NCBI GenBank assembly: GCA_943357015.1
Contig: CALRFZ010000008.1
Coordinates: forward strand, 20,648-26,841
Direction: 5' to 3'
Origin: Candidatus Staskawiczbacteria bacterium
GTDB taxonomy: Bacteria > Patescibacteriota > Minisyncoccia > Minisyncoccales > Staskawiczbacteraceae
Length of the DNA stretch: 6,194 nucleotides
Shown: positions 4,772-6,194 of the stretch, piece after piece
Numbering within the stretch: position 1 is the first letter of the stretch
How the letters are laid out: every line of letters begins with the position of its first letter
Program-made: the position numbers and the translations under genes
The notes under the pieces: generated by a model
The model's input: the letters and a program-made list of their open reading frames with translations, nothing else
The model's database searches: none
Told to the model about the DNA's origin: nothing

Positions 4772-4782
4772 AAAGGATTTTT

Positions 4783-5634
4783 ATGGAAAATATTGACTTT
4801 TCAAAATTTACTGCCGAGGATTGGAAAAATTATAGGGCGCCAGAAGAAGGTCAGTCCACCTTCTCCCAAGGCTCTGGCGTGGCAAAACAATCGGTCATTA
4901 TTGAAATTCGGGCTGGTACTGGTGGGGACGAAGCCGGGCTTTTTGTGCGGGATTTATATAGAATGTATTCAAAGTACGCGCAATCGCAAGGTTGGGGGCA
5001 GAGGATTTTGGATTCAGATCAATCGGATATTGGCGGATACAAGCAAATTGTTTTTGAATTTACCGGGCCCGAAGTTTTTGATTTAATGCAATATGAAAGT
5101 GGCGTGCACAGAGTCCAGCGTATTCCAAAAACCGAAAAACAGGGCCGAGTGCACACTTCAACTGTTACTATTGCCGTATTAGAAAAGCCTACTAAAATGG
5201 ATATTACAATTAACCCAAGTGATTTACGCATTGATACATATAGATCTTCTGGTGCTGGTGGTCAGCACGTTAATAAAACCGAATCAGCGATTAGAATTAC
5301 CCATAAGCCATCAGGTATTGTTGTGACCTGTCAAACCGAACGCAGTCAGGGGCAAAATAAAGAAAGTGCTATGGGGCTTTTAGCGGCCAGACTCTTAAAG
5401 GCTCAACAAGAAGCTGATTCATCCAAATTAACCCAAGCGCGTCGCGATCAAATTGGTTGGGCCAAGCGTAGCGAAAAAACCCGGACTTATAATTATCCAC
5501 AAAATCGCATTACAGACCATCGCATTGATAAATCCTGGCACGATTTAGAAAGTATTGTTGAGGGAAAAATGGAGCCAATTTTCAAAGCTTTTAAAAAATA
5601 TAACGAAGAACAAGCCCAAAAAAATCCGCAGTAA
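4783..5634 (+). CDS. prfA: Peptide chain release factor 1, lacking domain 1
   Basis: RF1 reads UAA and UAG and triggers hydrolysis of peptidyl-tRNA. Visible landmarks are IIEIRAGTGGDEAGLF (39-54), the stop-codon tripeptide P-x-T as PKT (115-117, which marks RF1 rather than the SPF of RF2), the catalytic GGQ (159-161) in SSGAGGQHVNKTESAIR, and RTYNYPQNRITDHRI (234-248). At 283 residues it is about 75 shorter than E. coli RF1 (360). All the loss is at the N-terminus, because spacing from the GTGGDEA motif onward is normal. The start is secure: ATG 4783 has AGGA 6-7 nt upstream, and an in-frame TAA at 4771-4773 rules out an N-terminal extension. The missing part is most of domain 1, which in other bacteria faces the stalk base and RF3. 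No prmC follows, although prfA-prmC pairing is common. A terminator overlaps the stop codon (TAA, 5632-5634). Base composition is richer in GC than in the ribosomal operon. Confidence 0.96.
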   Translation: MENIDFSKFTAEDWKNYRAPEEGQSTFSQGSGVAKQSVIIEIRAGTGGDEAGLFVRDLYRMYSKYAQSQGWGQRILDSDQSDIGGYKQIVFEFTGPEVFDLMQYESGVHRVQRIPKTEKQGRVHTSTVTIAVLEKPTKMDITINPSDLRIDTYRSSGAGGQHVNKTESAIRITHKPSGIVVTCQTERSQGQNKESAMGLLAARLLKAQQEADSSKLTQARRDQIGWAKRSEKTRTYNYPQNRITDHRIDKSWHDLESIVEGKMEPIFKAFKKYNEEQAQKNPQ

Positions 5635-5648
5635 AATGCGGTTTTTTT
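5626..5648 (+). terminator. Intrinsic terminator overlapping the prfA stop
   Basis: CCGCA (5626-5630) and TGCGG (5637-5641) pair around a 6-nt loop that contains the TAA stop, followed by seven T (5642-5648). The run of A before the stem could pair with the T run and make it work in both directions. Confidence 0.85.
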
Positions 5649-5681
5649 ATGCCAACACAATAACAAATTAATTAATAAATA

Positions 5682-5710
5682 TTGAAATATGTTTACTTAT
5701 AGTGTATATA
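5682..5710 (+). promoter_or_regulatory. Promoter of the unassigned RNA
   Basis: TTGAAA (5682-5687), 17 nt, TATATA (5705-5710) on the plus strand. The start would be near 5717, just ahead of the first strand of the closing helix of the structured region. There is no protein-coding gene downstream on this strand. Confidence 0.65.
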
Positions 5711-5716
5711 TAGATT

Positions 5717-6002
5717 AATTTAGCAATAGAGAGTTTGCGCGGTATTGGAATATGCCTTCCGCAACCCCAAACAAAAACAAATGTCAAATGGCATGCAGTC
5801 CTCGCTTAAGTGTTTCCTCGCGATAAAATACTGCCGACATTTGTCCGTGGTAAGAGATTTACTTTAGAGATGTTTGGACTGGGCATCTAAATTATGACAA
5901 GGACGTGAGTAATTCATTGCCTACCATAATGAGTAAATTTCTTTTGTTTGGATTATTGCTATCTTATGTCCAGAAAGCCTAAAAACTTTCTGGACTATTT
6001 TT
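5717..6002 (+). ncRNA. Candidate structured non-coding RNA, family not recognised
   Basis: This is a gene-free stretch with its own promoter and intrinsic terminator, full of long-range complementarity. The ends pair: TAGCAATA (5721-5728) with TATTGCTA (5954-5961). Next comes a hairpin with TTGCG (5735-5739)/CGCAA (5760-5764) and an inner GGTAT (5741-5745)/ATGCC (5752-5756). CCAAACAAAA (5767-5776) pairs with TTTTGTTTGG (5942-5951). Inside, ACAAATGTC (5777-5785) pairs with GACATTTGT (5836-5844), and GCAGT (5795-5799) with ACTGC (5830-5834). TGGTA (5848-5852)/TACCA (5922-5926) and AGATTTACT (5855-5863)/AGTAAATTT (5932-5940) cross each other, which would be a pseudoknot. CAGTCC (5796-5801) can also meet GGACTG (5876-5881). 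Pairings were found by eye with no energy calculation. It lacks the RNase P GGAAAGTCC core, the tmRNA T arm and CCA, and the SRP GGAAGCAGC loop. A divergent member of a known family, or 6S RNA, is not excluded. Confidence 0.65.
5968..6002 (+). terminator. Intrinsic terminator of the structured RNA
   Basis: GTCCAGAAAG (5968-5977) and CTTTCTGGAC (5986-5995) form a perfect 10-bp stem with an 8-nt loop, followed on the plus strand by TATTTTT. The minus side has no T run, so it works for the plus strand. Confidence 0.9.
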
Positions 6003-6017
6003 ATTATTTTCCCGCAC

Positions 6018-6071
6018 AATAAAAAAATAGCACAAATTCACAACGTTGTGAATTTGTGCTATTTTTTTATT
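6018..6071. terminator. Perfect 54-bp palindrome, bidirectional terminator
   Basis: Positions 6018-6044 are the exact reverse complement of 6045-6071: 27 bp per arm with no spacer, centred on AACGTT. The GC-containing core (TAGCACAAATTCACAAC on the left arm) is flanked by seven A on the left and seven T on the right, so on either strand the hairpin is followed by a T7 run. It lies between convergent transcription units: the plus-strand RNA and the minus-strand gap gene. Confidence 0.85.
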
Positions 6072-6078
6072 TATTTGT

Positions 6079-6115
6079 AAAAACAAAAAACAGGATAAAC
6101 CTGTTTTTTGTTTTT
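6079..6115 (-). terminator. Terminator downstream of gap
   Basis: The arms 6079-6094 and 6100-6115 pair perfectly over 16 bp with a 5-nt loop. The GC core is CAGG/CCTG and the outer part is A5CA6 with T6GT5. On the minus strand it begins a few bases after the gap stop codon and supplies a T-rich 3' arm. It could act in both directions. Confidence 0.8.
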
Positions 6116-6119
6116 GTTG

Positions 6120-6194
6120 TTACATTTTTTTTCCAACAAAATCCGTAAATTCTGCTAATCGGCAACTATACCCCCACTCGTTGTCATACCACGC
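6120..6194 (-). CDS. gap: Glyceraldehyde-3-phosphate dehydrogenase, C-terminal end (partial)
   Basis: The last 24 codons of a type I GAPDH, the NAD-dependent glycolytic enzyme that converts glyceraldehyde 3-phosphate to 1,3-bisphosphoglycerate. The fragment carries the conserved WYDNEWGYS motif near the C-terminus, in which the Asn-Glu segment lies close to the cofactor and catalytic site, then CRLAEFTDFVGKKM and TAA (6122-6120). The last helix is the usual length. The rest of the gene, with the catalytic Cys, lies beyond the right edge. It is convergent with the plus-strand RNA and separated from it by stacked terminators. Confidence 0.93.
   Translation of the reverse strand, partial: AWYDNEWGYSCRLAEFTDFVGKKM

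Noticed and set aside
4766..5086. A 106-codon plus-strand frame overlapping prfA
   Set aside because: It is an out-of-frame shadow of prfA, whose motifs are unambiguous.
5773..5809. A tmRNA tag frame ending HAVLA and TAA
   Set aside because: No tRNA-like T arm, no GGGG/TGA 5' motif and no CCA lie nearby. Trp and His would be unusual in a tag.
5781..5867. 28-codon ORF beginning ATGTCAAATGGC inside the structured RNA
   Set aside because: It has no Shine-Dalgarno site, its length is expected by chance, and its ATG lies inside a 9-bp helix. The structure explains the sequence better.
5717..6002. RNase P RNA, prompted by GGTAAGAG at 5849-5856, which resembles a conserved RNase P segment
   Set aside because: The GAGGAAAGTCC and ACAGAA/GGCTTA parts that build helix P4 are missing on both strands.
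1..6194. CRISPR arrays, insertion sequences or a defence system
   Set aside because: No regularly spaced direct repeats, transposase motifs or paired inverted-repeat ends enclosing a gene were seen. The content is mostly core translation genes.
1..6194. UGA recoding, as in Gracilibacteria or SR1
   Set aside because: All genes are complete under the standard code with no internal TGA. Absence of TGA stops in eight genes (five TAA, three TAG) is too small a sample and is expected in AT-rich DNA.

Overview
The window looks like a piece of a Candidate Phyla Radiation (Patescibacteria) chromosome, most likely Parcubacteria. The call rests on three things: the divergent 5' end of the 16S rRNA at the left edge; reduced housekeeping proteins (a 194-residue EF-Ts and an RF1 without its N-terminal domain); and short unrecognised membrane or hypothetical genes in an AT-rich background. 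It is an inference from one locus. No gene here ends in TGA and none contains an in-frame TGA, so the standard code fits.

Left part, 1-1190, minus strand. Positions 1 to about 163 are the 5' end of a 16S rRNA gene reading out of the window. Upstream of it lie a hairpin-rich leader (164-546), an intrinsic-terminator-like hairpin with a T7 tract (547-593), and a sigma70-type promoter (664-691) which is either the rRNA promoter or the promoter of a roughly 110-nt RNA. Further upstream are a short AT-rich stretch with an A9G8 homopolymer and a GIY-YIG nuclease gene broken by one in-frame TAA (864-1124).

Central part, 1161-3547, minus strand. One translation operon runs rpmE (L31) - rpsB (S2) - tsf (EF-Ts) - a 109-residue membrane-anchored protein - tRNA-Thr(UGU). 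A good promoter (3519-3547) starts it and a hairpin (1161-1190) probably ends it. The three junctions from rpmE to the 109-residue gene are 69-112 nt spacers built of inverted repeats; the one before rpsB folds into a nested hairpin of about 28 bp. These operon genes have no clear Shine-Dalgarno sequence.

Right part, 3582-6194. An unrecognised two-TM protein (3638-4336) and a 63-residue protein (4478-4669), both minus with SD-like sites and terminators, precede prfA on the plus strand (4783-5634). This block is visibly more GC-rich than the operon. Downstream of prfA is a gene-free stretch with its own promoter, about 285 nt of strongly self-complementary sequence and an intrinsic terminator: a candidate structured non-coding RNA that I cannot assign to a known family. 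It faces the 3' end of a GAPDH gene (6120-6194), and the two are separated by three stacked hairpins, one a perfect 54-bp palindrome.

Most of the content is translation machinery: 16S rRNA, tRNA-Thr, L31, S2, EF-Ts and RF1. The unassigned RNA at 5717-6002 is the best candidate for something undescribed.
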